Shown here one piece after another: positions 1-8,591 of a DNA stretch of 64,000 nucleotides (position 1 is the first letter of the stretch; each line of letters starts with the position of its first letter). The stretch comes from Tautonia plasticadhaerens (lineage in GTDB: Bacteria > Planctomycetota > Planctomycetia > Isosphaerales > Isosphaeraceae), in assembly GCF_007752535.1 (NCBI RefSeq), contig NZ_CP036426.1:8246001-8310000 (forward strand), given 5' to 3'. A model generated the notes under the pieces. That model was given only the letters and a program-made list of their open reading frames with translations. It searched no databases and was not told where the DNA came from. The position numbers and the translations under genes are program-made.

Positions 1-1043
1 CAGTCGGGCACCGGCTGGAGCGGCGTGTGGTGGGTGGCGACGGCCATCGCCACCTTCATGGCGATGATGCCGAGGTCCTTGTCGGAGGCGTGTCGGATCG
101 CGTCGTCGACGTAGCCGCCGTTGACCACGTTGTAGGCCATCATCACGAGGTCGTAATGCCCGGCGTCGGCGGCGGCCTTCAGCACGCCGGCCGGGTCGTT
201 GTGCGAGGTGACGCCGAGGAATCGGACCTTGCCCTGCTGCTTCAGCTGCTTGAAGGCGTCGAGGATCGCGGGGCTGTCGAGATCCTCCGGGGCGTCGGCG
301 CCGTGGGGGCACATGAGGATGTCGACGTGGTCGGTGCCGAGGCGGCGGAGGCTCCCCTCCAGCGACTCGACGATCGTGTCGCGGAGAATCGCATTGTCCT
401 CGACCCGATCCCGGTACTCGGCCAGCATGGCGATCCGGAGGTACGCCGGGTCGTAGGAGTCGGGCTGGCCGGGGAAGTACGTGAGGAAATAGCCGGGCTT
501 CTTCACCCCTCGGCGCTCGATGATCTCATCCGCCCGGGCCCGGATCTCCTCCTGCTCGCCCGCGGGGAGTTTGTCGAAGGCGTCCTTGTACATCTGGTTG
601 CGCACGCGGTTGAGCGGGCTGACCTTGGTGGCCAGGAACACGCGGTCCCGGCCGACCGAGGGCTCCTTGATGAGCTTGCCCCAGGCCTCCTCGGTGCCGC
701 CGTCGTGGTAGGCCGGGGCCATGTCGAGGTAGTTCAGGCCGCGTTCGATGGCCCGGAGCATGTGCCGGTAGTTGTCCGGGGTGATCGGGTCGCCGCCGGC
801 GACGACCTCGGAGACCATCAGGTTCGTCCGGCCGAGCCGGCGGTAGGCCATGCCGTCCTGCCGGTTCCGCCACTCGGGCTCGCCCCCCGGCTTCGGGGCC
901 TCCCCGGCCTCCTGGGCCGAGGCCCCCGGGGCGGCCAGGGCGCCGGGGCCGAGGGCCAACGCGGCGGTGCCGGTCTGGAGGAAGGATCGGCGGTCGACGC
1001 CGGGGTCGTCGGACCGGGTCCGGGGGGATCGGGGCGGGGTCAT
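1..1043 (-). CDS. Tat-exported aldo/keto reductase, C-terminus beyond window
   Basis: About 347 residues are visible and the C-terminus lies beyond the left edge. The N-terminus has RRSFLQ at residues 18-23 followed by an alanine/glycine-rich hydrophobic stretch ending in ASAQ, which fits a twin-arginine leader for export of a folded cofactor-containing enzyme. From about residue 68 the sequence YRRLGRTNLMVSEVVAGG opens a typical aldo/keto reductase barrel. DMAPAYHDGG carries the expected catalytic tyrosine region, ATK the lysine, and the motif around HGAD and KVRFLGVTSHND fits later strands. Family members reduce carbonyls with NAD(P)H; the substrate here cannot be read from sequence. The ATG at 1041-1043 is chosen because the Tat motif begins just inside it. 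The neighbouring toxin-antitoxin genes are divergent and unrelated. Confidence 0.85.
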   Translation of the reverse strand, partial: MTPPRSPRTRSDDPGVDRRSFLQTGTAALALGPGALAAPGASAQEAGEAPKPGGEPEWRNRQDGMAYRRLGRTNLMVSEVVAGGDPITPDNYRHMLRAIERGLNYLDMAPAYHDGGTEEAWGKLIKEPSVGRDRVFLATKVSPLNRVRNQMYKDAFDKLPAGEQEEIRARADEIIERRGVKKPGYFLTYFPGQPDSYDPAYLRIAMLAEYRDRVEDNAILRDTIVESLEGSLRRLGTDHVDILMCPHGADAPEDLDSPAILDAFKQLKQQGKVRFLGVTSHNDPAGVLKAAADAGHYDLVMMAYNVVNGGYVDDAIRHASDKDLGIIAMKVAMAVATHHTPLQPVPD

Positions 1044-1165
1044 CGGGGGCCTCCTCTGTCCGGGGTCGGGTTCGGAGTCTCGGGGAGCGGGATCATCGAT
1101 CGGCCGGGACGGTTCCCGCCCCCCAGGGGTTTCGGCAAACGTCGCGCCGGAGGCCGAAGTCGGCC

Positions 1166-1195
1166 TTCGCCCCTCTCGCGGTACGATCCTATAAT
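1166..1195 (+). promoter_or_regulatory. Candidate sigma-70-like promoter of the toxin-antitoxin pair
   Basis: A perfect TATAAT lies at 1190-1195, about 70 bases before the antitoxin start and in a background where AT-rich hexamers are rare. A weak -35 match, TTCGCC, lies at 1166-1171 with an 18-base gap. The -10 box is convincing by eye and the -35 is not. Confidence 0.45.
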
Positions 1196-1262
1196 GAGCA
1201 GCGTAGGCGCTGTGAAGGACTCGGTCCCGGGCGTTGCCAGGGGCCGCCCAAACGAGGTCCGC

Positions 1263-1463
1263 ATGATGGCCACACTGACGATCGAGCTCTCCGAGGATCA
1301 GGAGCGTCAACTCCTCGACCGCGCCCGGGAGGCAGGAACGACCCCGGAACAGCTCCTCCGGGCCGGTATCGCCGAATGGCTCGCCCGCCCCCGCGACGAC
1401 TTCTCCGAAGCGGCGGAGTACGTCCTCGAAAAGAATGCCGAACTCTACCGGCGGTTGGCGTAG
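1263..1463 (+). CDS. Antitoxin-like protein preceding a Doc toxin
   Basis: This encodes a 66-residue acidic protein beginning MMATLTIELSEDQERQL and ending EKNAELYRRLA. The first 45 residues look like a ribbon-helix-helix DNA-binding unit: a short beta segment (TLTIELS), then two helices with TPEQLLRAGIAEWL. The C-terminal tail, ending in alternating charged and hydrophobic residues, fits the partly disordered toxin-binding arm of Phd-type antitoxins. It ends three bases before the start of a Doc-family toxin, the usual antitoxin-first order, so I infer that it would neutralise Doc and repress its own promoter. Two in-frame ATGs (1263 and 1266) are possible starts, with GAGG at 1253-1256 as a modest ribosome site. 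Because the partner toxin is interrupted, this antitoxin may now be an orphan. Confidence 0.7.
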   Translation: MMATLTIELSEDQERQLLDRAREAGTTPEQLLRAGIAEWLARPRDDFSEAAEYVLEKNAELYRRLA

Positions 1464-1466
1464 GCC

Positions 1467-1859
1467 ATGAGGTTCCTGACCCTGGATGAGGTCATTGCCC
1501 TGCACCGCCTGGTGATCGCCCGGTCCGGCGGGTCGCCGGGCCTACGCGACCCCGGTGCGTTGGATTCCGCCGTCTCCCAGCCGAGGATGACGTTCGGCGG
1601 CGAGGACCTCTACCCGACCCTGGTCGACTAGGCTGCCGCCCTCGGGTTCTCCCTGGTGATGAACCACGCCTTCGTCGATGGCAACAAGCGAATCGGCCAC
1701 GCCGCGATGGAGACGTTCCTCGTGATCAATGGGGCGGAAATCGCCGCCTCGGTCGACGAGCAGGAGCGAGTCATCCTGGACCTGGCAGCCGGCCTGATCA
1801 AACGAGAGGCGTTCCCGGAATGGCTCCGGTCTCGCGTCGTCGAGCGATCCCGGCCGTGA
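1467..1859 (+). pseudogene. doc: Doc-family (Fic fold) toxin interrupted by in-frame TAG
   Basis: Read through one stop, this frame gives a 130-codon protein matching the Doc death-on-curing family over its whole length (about 126 residues is usual). It opens MRFLTLDEVIALHRLVI, continues with LRDPGALDSAVSQPRMTFGG, and contains the Fic-like catalytic loop HAFVDGNKRIGHAA. Doc proteins phosphorylate elongation factor Tu and arrest translation. Codon 55 is TAG (1629-1631), between DLYPTLVD and AAALGFSL, where the family normally has a charged residue such as Glu or Lys, so a single substitution explains it. The frame is intact on both sides and the catalytic motif is preserved, which suggests a recent lesion. 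An ATG at 1656 could in principle restart a 67-residue fragment with the motif but without the N-terminal helices. A sequencing error or a suppressor tRNA cannot be excluded. Confidence 0.85.
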
Positions 1860-1878
1860 GCGACGGCGGTTCCTGGGC

Positions 1879-3483
1879 TCAACCCCCGCCGCCGGGGACG
1901 ACCTCGGCCGTCGGCAGGGCGTCGCCGGGGATGGCGTAGTTGGCGAATCGGACGGAGTAATCGCGCTCGAACCACTCGCGGATCGCCGGCAGGCGGCCGG
2001 GGTCGTAGCCGGGGGCGGTGACGAAGGTGCGGCCGACCGGCTCGGCGACGACGATGCCGTCCTCGACGACCATCGCGCCGGACTTGAAGACCCATCGGGG
2101 GCGCCCGAACATGGCACGGCGGTCACGATCCGGGGAATAAATGGCGATATCTGCATCCGCCCCGGGTCCGAGGTGGCCCTTCCGGGCGTCGAGGCCGAGC
2201 ATCCGGGCGGGGGCGGCCCGGGTGAGGATGGCGACCTCGGAGAGGGAGTATTCGCGGTCCAGCTCGTGGATGACGGAGCGGTCCCGGAGGGCCCCGGGCA
2301 TGGTCGCCAGGGCCTCGGCCCGGAAGGCGCGATCCATCAGCAGGTAGATCATCTCCGGGTAGCGGTAGAAGGCGCCGCCGTTGGGGTGGTCGCTGGTCAG
2401 GGCGACCCGCCAGGGGTCGTCCATGAGCAGGTACCACTCCAGGGCGATGGCCCACTGCACGGCGGCGATCAGGTTCTTCTCGGGCAGGTACTCGATGGGG
2501 ATGACGCCGCAACTGCCCTCCTGCTCGACGTCGGCGTTGTACCAGGGGCCGCCGAGCTGGCGATGCAGGCGGTCGCCGGCCCGGGGGTCGCCGGTGAGGA
2601 TCATCGCCGGGCCGGGGCTGACGTGGCCGACGTCGACGGTCAATTCCTTGTGGCGCCGGACGTGGTCCAGCAGCTTCGGCACGGCGGAGCGGAAGCTGCG
2701 GGGGTCGGACGGGTCCCCGCCGTAGCTGTGGAACTGGATGTGGGCGAAGTGGCCGCGATGGCCTTCGAGGGCCTCCATCGTGGCCAGGGTCGTCCGCCAG
2801 TTGCCGGGGATGCCGAGGTTGTTGCAGTGGATGTGGACCGGGTGCGGCAGGTCCAGCCGGTCGGCCGAGGCCGCCAGCCCCCGGACGACCTGCCGGGGGG
2901 AGGCGCCGAAGCCCACGACGTCCTCGTCCAGCTCCCGGACGGCCTTCCGGCTGACCTGCTTGTAGTCCTCCACGTCGCCGGGGTTGACGACCTTGATGGC
3001 GAAGCCCTTCGCCGCGTCGAGGGCCCAGGCGCAGTAGGCGTCGAGCGCCTCCTGGTCATCCCTGGCGGCGCAGTCGAGCACGCGGTGGGCGTTGCCGAGC
3101 AGGGCGTAGAAGCCGTTGTCGAGGATCGGCGTGGCGAGCAGCTCGTCGTGGGCGGCCCTGGCGTGCAGGGGGGGGATGGCCGCGTCCATGGCGGTGGTGT
3201 AGCCGATGCCGGCGAAGAGGTGGCCGGTGGCGCCGGTCGTGGGCACCCGGCCGACGAGGCCGGACCGGGTCGACGGGGTGCGGCGGATCGCCGGCCCCTC
3301 CCGGAAGGCGGCGGGGGACATCAGTCGGCCGGCGTTGACCTTCGGCCCGGCGACGTGGCAATGCATGTCGATCCCGCCCGGCATCACCGCGAAGCCGGAG
3401 GCGTCGACCGTCCGTCCCGAGTACGCCCCGGGGTCGTCGGGGGGCGGCACGATCCGGCCGTCGGCGACCCAGAGGTCCATCAC
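1879..3483 (-). CDS. fhcA: Formylmethanofuran dehydrogenase subunit A / formyltransferase-hydrolase complex subunit
   Basis: This is an amidohydrolase-superfamily protein of at least 534 residues. Its landmarks match FwdA/FhcA: GGIDMHCHVAGPKVNAG (metal-binding HxH), AIKVVNPG (the lysine expected to be carbamylated), HIHCNNLG, HFAHIQFHSYGG and VALTSDHPNGG. In aerobic methylotrophs and several planctomycetes the Fhc complex handles formyl groups in the tetrahydromethanopterin C1 pathway, in the cytoplasm. No fhcB, fhcC, fhcD or mch gene is in this window. The coding start is problematic. The only usual start codons (GTG 3481-3483, ATG 3478-3480) lie inside the domain, whereas in-frame sequence upstream encodes LRIAGGTVYDPVHDVDGR, the expected first strands. 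An in-frame ATC at 3556-3558 has AGGGAG shortly before it. The upstream kinase gene runs in the same direction and ends at 3626. Confidence 0.78.
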   Translation of the reverse strand: MMDLWVADGRIVPPPDDPGAYSGRTVDASGFAVMPGGIDMHCHVAGPKVNAGRLMSPAAFREGPAIRRTPSTRSGLVGRVPTTGATGHLFAGIGYTTAMDAAIPPLHARAAHDELLATPILDNGFYALLGNAHRVLDCAARDDQEALDAYCAWALDAAKGFAIKVVNPGDVEDYKQVSRKAVRELDEDVVGFGASPRQVVRGLAASADRLDLPHPVHIHCNNLGIPGNWRTTLATMEALEGHRGHFAHIQFHSYGGDPSDPRSFRSAVPKLLDHVRRHKELTVDVGHVSPGPAMILTGDPRAGDRLHRQLGGPWYNADVEQEGSCGVIPIEYLPEKNLIAAVQWAIALEWYLLMDDPWRVALTSDHPNGGAFYRYPEMIYLLMDRAFRAEALATMPGALRDRSVIHELDREYSLSEVAILTRAAPARMLGLDARKGHLGPGADADIAIYSPDRDRRAMFGRPRWVFKSGAMVVEDGIVVAEPVGRTFVTAPGYDPGRLPAIREWFERDYSVRFANYAIPGDALPTAEVVPGGGG

Positions 3484-3625
3484 TCGGCCGTCGACGTCGT
3501 GGACCGGGTCGTAGACGGTGCCGCCGGCGATCCGGAGGGTGGGCGATGACTCGGCGATCGGTTCGTCTCCCTGGGGGGTGTCGGGGACGCCGGCGGACGA
3601 CCGGGGGGCGGGGGGCCCGGCCTAC

Positions 3626-6073
3626 TCACTGCCGGCTGCGGAGGGGCCAGATGCCGCGCACCAGGGCCTTGTCGGGGCGGTCGGGGGCCTCCAGGTTGAG
3701 CTTGAGGAGATCGCTGTTCAGCTCGGCGAGCTCGGCGTAGATCGACTGCTGGTTGACGGCGGCGTTCCAGAGCACGTAGCGCGACCGGCCGCGCTGGTCG
3801 AGGTGGGCGACGACCATGCTGCGGTCGTCGTAGTGCCACACGGCGACGATCGGCCGCGCGTCGGAGCCGCCTCCGGCGAGCGAGGGGACGAACAGCTCGA
3901 TCTGCTTGTTCGGCATCCCCTGGATGGCGACCGTGCCCGCCTTGGTCCCCCGGATCGACGCCACCACGACCAGGCGATACGGCCCGACGGGGATGACCCG
4001 GTGCCCCGGGGCGCCGGATCGGTCGCGGAGGGCGGCGATCGCCTCCTTGCGGAGGGCGCGGAGCTCGCCCAGGGTGAAGCGGTCGGGGTCGGGGGAGGTC
4101 AGGCCGATGAAGCCCCTCGACGAGGGGTCCTCGGCGGTGATCGCGCGGAGCGACTCCCGGCTGATGGTCAGGTTGTTGCCGCTGGACTGCTCCGCGGGCC
4201 CGGGGGCGTCGTCGAGGGCGGCCTCGACGTATTCCGGGTCGTTGCCGAATTGCTCCATCGAGTCGTCCAGTTCGTCGACGTCCCGGGTCGGCACGGCGGC
4301 CTCGATGGCCCGGTCCAACCGGCGGCCCGGGGCGGGGGCGACGAGCAGGGCGCGGCCGGCGGCGTCCCAGAACCCCTCGGCCCGGGAGCGGAGCCGACGC
4401 TGCCAGAGGGCACGCTCGATCAGCGGGTGGACGACCTCGGGCCAGAGGTCGACGCTCCCCGGGTCGTCGGCGGCGCGGAGGGTGGCGTAGCGGAGCACGG
4501 CGCGGCGGAAGTCGGGCCGGGCGCGCCAGAGTTCGGCCAGGCGGTTCCAGCGGGAGACCAGCCCGTCGTCGACCTCGTCGCGATGGGGGGCGAGCGCGTA
4601 CAGGTCGTCGAGCGACTGGGGCATCAGGCCGGGGTTGAGCAGCCCCCGCTCGTCGGTCATGCGGCGCTGGGCCCGGGCGCTGGCGGCCTGGAGCCGCTCC
4701 CGGAGCTTGCGGAACCGCCTGCGCTTGGCCGGGTCGTCCCGGCTGCGGAGGTACTTGATCACGACGGTCGGGCTGAGCCGGGGGCGGATGTCGGGCCGGT
4801 CGTCCAGCAGGCGGGTGGCCCGGGAGAGCTCGGCCTCGGTCCCCTCGCCCAGCATCAGCCAGGTCATCGCCAGGATCAGCCGGGCCCGGTCGGCGTTGAG
4901 CGGGTCGAGCGGCCTCCGGAGGAAGATGCCCCGGCGTCGGGAGCCCCCGAGCAGGTAGGCGAGGTAGTGGCCGCTGAGGAACCGCTCCTCGGGCGAGAGC
5001 AGGATCGGCGCGTGCTCGACCTCGGCGATCATCCGCTCGGCGTCCGCCCGGGCCGCCGCCTTGCGGCGTGCGGGGGCGGCCACCTCGGGGGGGGCGACGG
5101 CCACCGACGGGATCGAGGAGGCGCCGGGGGGGCCCGAGGAGATCGGGTCCTGCATCGCCGAGGACGCCATCGACCCCGGGGAGTCGGCCGACGGGACAGC
5201 CGCCGTCTCCGGGACGGTCGCCGGCGGCGAGGCGACCGGGACCCCCGGCAGGCCGCGGACCCGCCAGGCGTCGTGTTGGAGCAGGTCGCGCAGCTCCCGG
5301 CCGACGTCGGCGCCGCAGGAGGGCCGGGCGTCGGGCACCTTGGCCATCGACCGGAGGATCAGGCCCTCCAGCTCGGGGGAGAGCACCGGGTTGCGGGCCC
5401 GGGGCGGCTCGGGCGCGATGTTGACGTGCTGGGCCATGAGCGCCATCGCGCTGCCCTGGAAGGGGGTCAGCTCGGTGGCCGCCTCGTAGAGCAGCACGCC
5501 CAGGGCGTAGAGGTCGGACCTCGGGTCGAGCCGCTTCCCCTTGGCCTGCTCGGGGCTCATGTACAGCGGGGTGCCCCGGGTGACCCCCGTCTCCTGGCCG
5601 TGCTCGGCCAGCAGCGAGAGGCCGAAGTCCGAGAGCTTCGGCCGGTCGTCCCGGGTCAGCAGGATGTTGCCCGGCTTGATGTCGCGGTGGATGATCCCCT
5701 GGTGGTGGGCGTAGTCCAGCGCGTCGGCCACCCCGGCCAGCACGCCGAGCCGGTCGGGGATCGGCAACGCCTTCCACCGCTTATAATAGCTCGGCCCCTC
5801 GACCACCTCCATGATGAAGAAATAGACCCCGCCCTCCTCGTCGAAGTCGTAGAGGCGGACGATCGAGTCGTGCTGCAAGCGGGCGAGGATCCGGGCCTCC
5901 AGCCGGAGCCGGTCGCCGACCTCCTCCCCGCCCAGTTCGCGGAGAATCTTGATGGCGACGGGCCGTTCCAGGATCCGGTCGACGGCGAGGTAGACGGCAC
6001 CCATCCCGCCCCGGCCGAGTTCGCGCTCGATGGAAAACCGCCGCTTGAGCGTCGTGCCGATCACCTTGGGCAC
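3626..6073 (-). CDS. Hanks-type serine/threonine protein kinase with large unassigned C-terminal region
   Basis: This is an 815-residue protein with a complete N-terminal kinase domain (about residues 13-270): glycine loop GRGGMG at 20-25, ATP-anchoring K42 in AIKIL, catalytic loop HRDIKPGN at 129-136 with D131, DFG at 149-151 and activation segment end YMSPEQA. It should be catalytically active. A Pro/Ala/Ser-rich linker follows (about 280-350), then about 460 residues I cannot assign. They are rich in Arg, Leu and Asp, with a compact C-terminal piece (from about GELRALRKEAIAALRDR) that looks like a folded domain. I see no membrane segment, unlike many bacterial PknB-type kinases, so it is probably cytoplasmic. 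The gene lies upstream of fhcA in the same direction with a gap of about 140 bases; co-transcription is possible but not shown. Confidence 0.9.
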   Translation of the reverse strand: MPKVIGTTLKRRFSIERELGRGGMGAVYLAVDRILERPVAIKILRELGGEEVGDRLRLEARILARLQHDSIVRLYDFDEEGGVYFFIMEVVEGPSYYKRWKALPIPDRLGVLAGVADALDYAHHQGIIHRDIKPGNILLTRDDRPKLSDFGLSLLAEHGQETGVTRGTPLYMSPEQAKGKRLDPRSDLYALGVLLYEAATELTPFQGSAMALMAQHVNIAPEPPRARNPVLSPELEGLILRSMAKVPDARPSCGADVGRELRDLLQHDAWRVRGLPGVPVASPPATVPETAAVPSADSPGSMASSAMQDPISSGPPGASSIPSVAVAPPEVAAPARRKAAARADAERMIAEVEHAPILLSPEERFLSGHYLAYLLGGSRRRGIFLRRPLDPLNADRARLILAMTWLMLGEGTEAELSRATRLLDDRPDIRPRLSPTVVIKYLRSRDDPAKRRRFRKLRERLQAASARAQRRMTDERGLLNPGLMPQSLDDLYALAPHRDEVDDGLVSRWNRLAELWRARPDFRRAVLRYATLRAADDPGSVDLWPEVVHPLIERALWQRRLRSRAEGFWDAAGRALLVAPAPGRRLDRAIEAAVPTRDVDELDDSMEQFGNDPEYVEAALDDAPGPAEQSSGNNLTISRESLRAITAEDPSSRGFIGLTSPDPDRFTLGELRALRKEAIAALRDRSGAPGHRVIPVGPYRLVVVASIRGTKAGTVAIQGMPNKQIELFVPSLAGGGSDARPIVAVWHYDDRSMVVAHLDQRGRSRYVLWNAAVNQQSIYAELAELNSDLLKLNLEAPDRPDKALVRGIWPLRSRQ

Positions 6074-6360
6074 TCCCGGAGGCTCGGGGCCCGACGGCCC
6101 GGGGCGGGCCGCCTTGGCCCTCCGTCGCCATCCGAGGCCTTATCCTATCGTGACGACGCATCGATCACAACGGCCGCCACCCCGCCGAGTCCCGGCCCGG
6201 GGCCGCGTCGGGGGCGGGTGCCGGGGGCCGGGGGGTCGAGGTCCCGCGCCCAAGAAGACCGACGGTCGCGGGCCGGGAGCCGGCGAGCGCCCGGCGCGGG
6301 GAGGCCGCGGACGGATGCCATCATGGCCCCGCCCATCCGACCCCCGCCCCCGCCCCGAGG

Positions 6361-6561
6361 TCAATCCAGGAGGGCCCCGGGTTGCTCGCCCTCGAGCGAG
6401 CCGACCGAGCCCCGGAGGCCGACGCCGGGGGGAGGGCCCCCGGGCGAGGGGGGAGGGGCGTCCGGGTCGACGGCGACGGCCGGATCCGGGGCGTCGGGGA
6501 CGCCCCCGCCGCAGCCGAGGAGCAGCCAGCAGAGGCACAGCGGCACGAGTCGGGCGCGCAT
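6361..6561 (-). CDS. Small lipoprotein downstream of a DUF1559 gene
   Basis: This is a 66-residue protein whose N-terminus MRARLVPLCLCWLLLGCGGG is a clear lipoprotein signal with lipobox LLGC and Cys17 as the acylated residue. The mature part is short, proline- and aspartate-rich and apparently unstructured. It follows a DUF1559 gene on the same strand after about 120 bases. Small lipoproteins next to DUF1559 genes recur in planctomycetes, and this window contains three such pairs. The function is unknown; an envelope role linked to the DUF1559 pseudopilin is inference. The start is chosen so that the lipobox falls at a normal distance; a longer reading from 6600 would bury the signal. Confidence 0.6.
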   Translation of the reverse strand: MRARLVPLCLCWLLLGCGGGVPDAPDPAVAVDPDAPPPSPGGPPPGVGLRGSVGSLEGEQPGALLD

Positions 6562-6684
6562 GGCGGGGAGACCTCCATCGGGATCGGGCGGGCGGGGCAC
6601 GAGGACGCGTCGCCGAGAGACTGGACCGCGCCGGTCGCCGGGGCGGCCGGGGACGGCCGGCCCTGGAGGGGTCCGGGGGGCGGC

Positions 6685-7743
6685 TCAGGGCTGGTCGGCG
6701 GAGACGACCTCGCCCCCCTTGCGGGTCGAGAGGGCATGATAGATCCCCTGCCGGCTCGTGGCCGGATCTCCGGTGATGGTCCCCATGTCGATCGACTCCT
6801 TGAGGAACCGCACCGAGCCGTCGCCGAAGGCGAAATTGGCCCCACCGGGGTGGTTGCTCCGGAAGGCGAACTGGCCGTAGGAGAGCACCTCCGGGTTGGC
6901 CCACCAGTCGATCGGCCCGTAGCTCGTCAGGAACGCCAGGTCGGGGCCGTCCCTCCGGTGCCTGGCGTTGATCCGGGCCACGGAGTAGCGGTGCCCGGTC
7001 GGGCGGATCGCCAGGCCGTCGTCCCAGACGCTGACGTTGTTCCAGAAGTTGAACTGGCCGATCGCCTCGTCGTCGTCCCGGGACGCCTCGCCGACGAAGG
7101 CGGTGTTGCTCAGGCCGTCCCGGTGTTCCGAGAGCCTGAAGGCCCGGTTGAACATGAAGGCGCCGTCGGCCTCGAGCTGGTTGCAGATGCCCGCGTTCCT
7201 CGAACCCGTGTAGCCGTAGAAGTACTGCTCGGTCGTCCCCACGTTCACCGCGTAGGAGCCCTGCGTGTAGCCGCTGGTGAAGTCCGGCGGCGTCGACTCG
7301 GCGACCGAGTCGGACGGGCAGACGTACGACGAGACGAGCGTGGTGTACGACGTCCGGTTCCTCACGCTGTCGGACGACGCCTCGAAGTTCAGGGCGTCGT
7401 ACGTCGCTGACTGCTCCATGAACGGCAGGACGAACGCCAGGGCCGACTGCCGGTAGTTGTAGCTGCACGGGTCCACCCCCCGCGACAGGGCGAGGCCCGA
7501 GTTGGCCACGAACGTCAGGGCTCCGAAGGGGAAGCTGCCGCCGGCGCTCTCATAGTTGGCCAGCGCCAGGCCGAGCTGCTTGAGGTTGTTGGTGCACTGG
7601 GCGCGTCGGGCCGCCTCGCGGGCCGCCTGCACGGCCGGCAACAGGAGGGCGATGAGCACGCCGATGATGGCGATCACCACCAGCAGCTCGATCAGCGTGA
7701 AGCCCGGGCGGGCCGGGGGCGGGATCGGGCGGCGATTCTTCAT
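6685..7743 (-). CDS. DUF1559 prepilin-like protein (copy 1)
   Basis: The 352-residue product begins with a basic leader followed by the type IV pilin-like processing site [25 protein letters not shown], the hallmark of DUF1559 (SBP_bac_10) proteins. Next comes the conserved [27 protein letters not shown]. The C-terminus has the [16 protein letters not shown] signature (H-x9-DG) and ends [10 protein letters not shown]. These proteins are expanded in planctomycetes, are thought to be processed by a prepilin peptidase and placed in the inner membrane or periplasm, and have no established role. The start at 7741-7743 places the cleavage glycine about 14 residues in, as expected. The first 60 codons are nearly the same as in the copies at 8909 and 44748, which implies recent duplication or strong constraint. 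Confidence 0.92.
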   Translation of the reverse strand: MKNRRPIPPPARPGFTLIELLVVIAIIGVLIALLLPAVQAAREAARRAQCTNNLKQLGLALANYESAGGSFPFGALTFVANSGLALSRGVDPCSYNYRQSALAFVLPFMEQSATYDALNFEASSDSVRNRTSYTTLVSSYVCPSDSVAESTPPDFTSGYTQGSYAVNVGTTEQYFYGYTGSRNAGICNQLEADGAFMFNRAFRLSEHRDGLSNTAFVGEASRDDDEAIGQFNFWNNVSVWDDGLAIRPTGHRYSVARINARHRRDGPDLAFLTSYGPIDWWANPEVLSYGQFAFRSNHPGGANFAFGDGSVRFLKESIDMGTITGDPATSRQGIYHALSTRKGGEVVSADQP

Positions 7744-8591
7744 GGTCGACCTCTCCGGGTGACGGGGTCTCGGGCGATCGGGGCGTCCCCGGGGCGTCGA
7801 CCTCCGACGCCCGGGCGGACGCGTCCCGCCGACTACCGGATCCGGCGCCCCAGGGCCGGGGGGCGGCCCGGGGGGCCGCCGATCGCGCCGAGATCCCGCC
7901 CCGGATGGGCCGTCCCCCTTCGCGTCCCGACCGTGCCCGGATCCTTCAGGAGGGAGTCGGAACGACTCGAGGCCCCGGGCTCGATCCCCGCGGCCGGGCG
8001 CGTGCAACGGGGCCCGGCCGCCGATCGACCCGGCCAGGAGACCAGAAATCGAGAGGCGAATCAACGGAAATCTAAAAAAATTTTCAAGTTTTCAATAATA
8101 ATAAGTTTGGATTTTTCCCCGCTGCGCGCCGCGATCGCAGCGCCGGGCCCGTCCGCCGCGGGCCCGGCCGACCGCGGCCGGCCGGGCCCGCGACCGCCCC
8201 TCCTGCCCCCGCCCCGGCGACGCCGCCGGGCCCGCGCCCGTCCCGGGTTTCTCGCCCCCGCCCGGCACGACTCCGGCCGGCCCGCGAGGGACTTTCCGGA
8301 GGGTTATCGACATTTTTCACGCGCGTCGATTCGGCGATTGACGGCGGGCCGGGCTGTTGCTATCGTTCTAGGGATTCGAGCGACGACGATCCGTACCTCT
8401 CCCTTCCGGCGGATCGGCAACGGCCTGGAGTTCGCCGGGGGACCTCGAAGTCCCCCGACTCGTCGAGATCGGTGGCTGTCCTTCCCCCCCCCGCCGCCCC
8501 GGGGAGGCTGGTTCGGAGAGCCGATGGACCTGTCCACACCCACCCCCGGCCCGGCCGAGAGTGATCCCATCCCCTGCGCCCCATCTTGGTC
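7744..8591. other. Divergent intergenic region with an AT-rich island
   Basis: No convincing gene is present between the two divergent DUF1559 units. The stretch is GC-rich except for 8066-8118, where runs of A and T (AAAAAAATTTTC, AATAATAATAAG) form the most AT-rich patch in the whole window. Such a patch could hold a promoter, a curved-DNA site or a leader for either flanking gene; no standard -35/-10 pair is evident. A second, weaker signal, CTATCG..TCTAGGG, lies near 8359-8373 before the small lipoprotein. Confidence 0.4.

Noticed and set aside
27-1463. A plus-strand open frame of about 478 codons ending with the antitoxin sequence
   Set aside because: Only the last 66 codons have antitoxin composition; the earlier part is the antisense of the aldo/keto reductase and reads as valine/glycine/arginine-rich shadow.
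1629-1631. Pyrrolysine at the TAG in the Doc gene
   Set aside because: Doc proteins do not use pyrrolysine, no PYLIS-like or pylTSBCD evidence exists here, and a one-base change from GAG or AAG explains it.
3518-6739. A plus-strand frame of over 1000 codons opposite the kinase
   Set aside because: It is the antisense shadow of a gene with complete kinase motifs; the composition is typical of the reverse strand in high-GC coding DNA.
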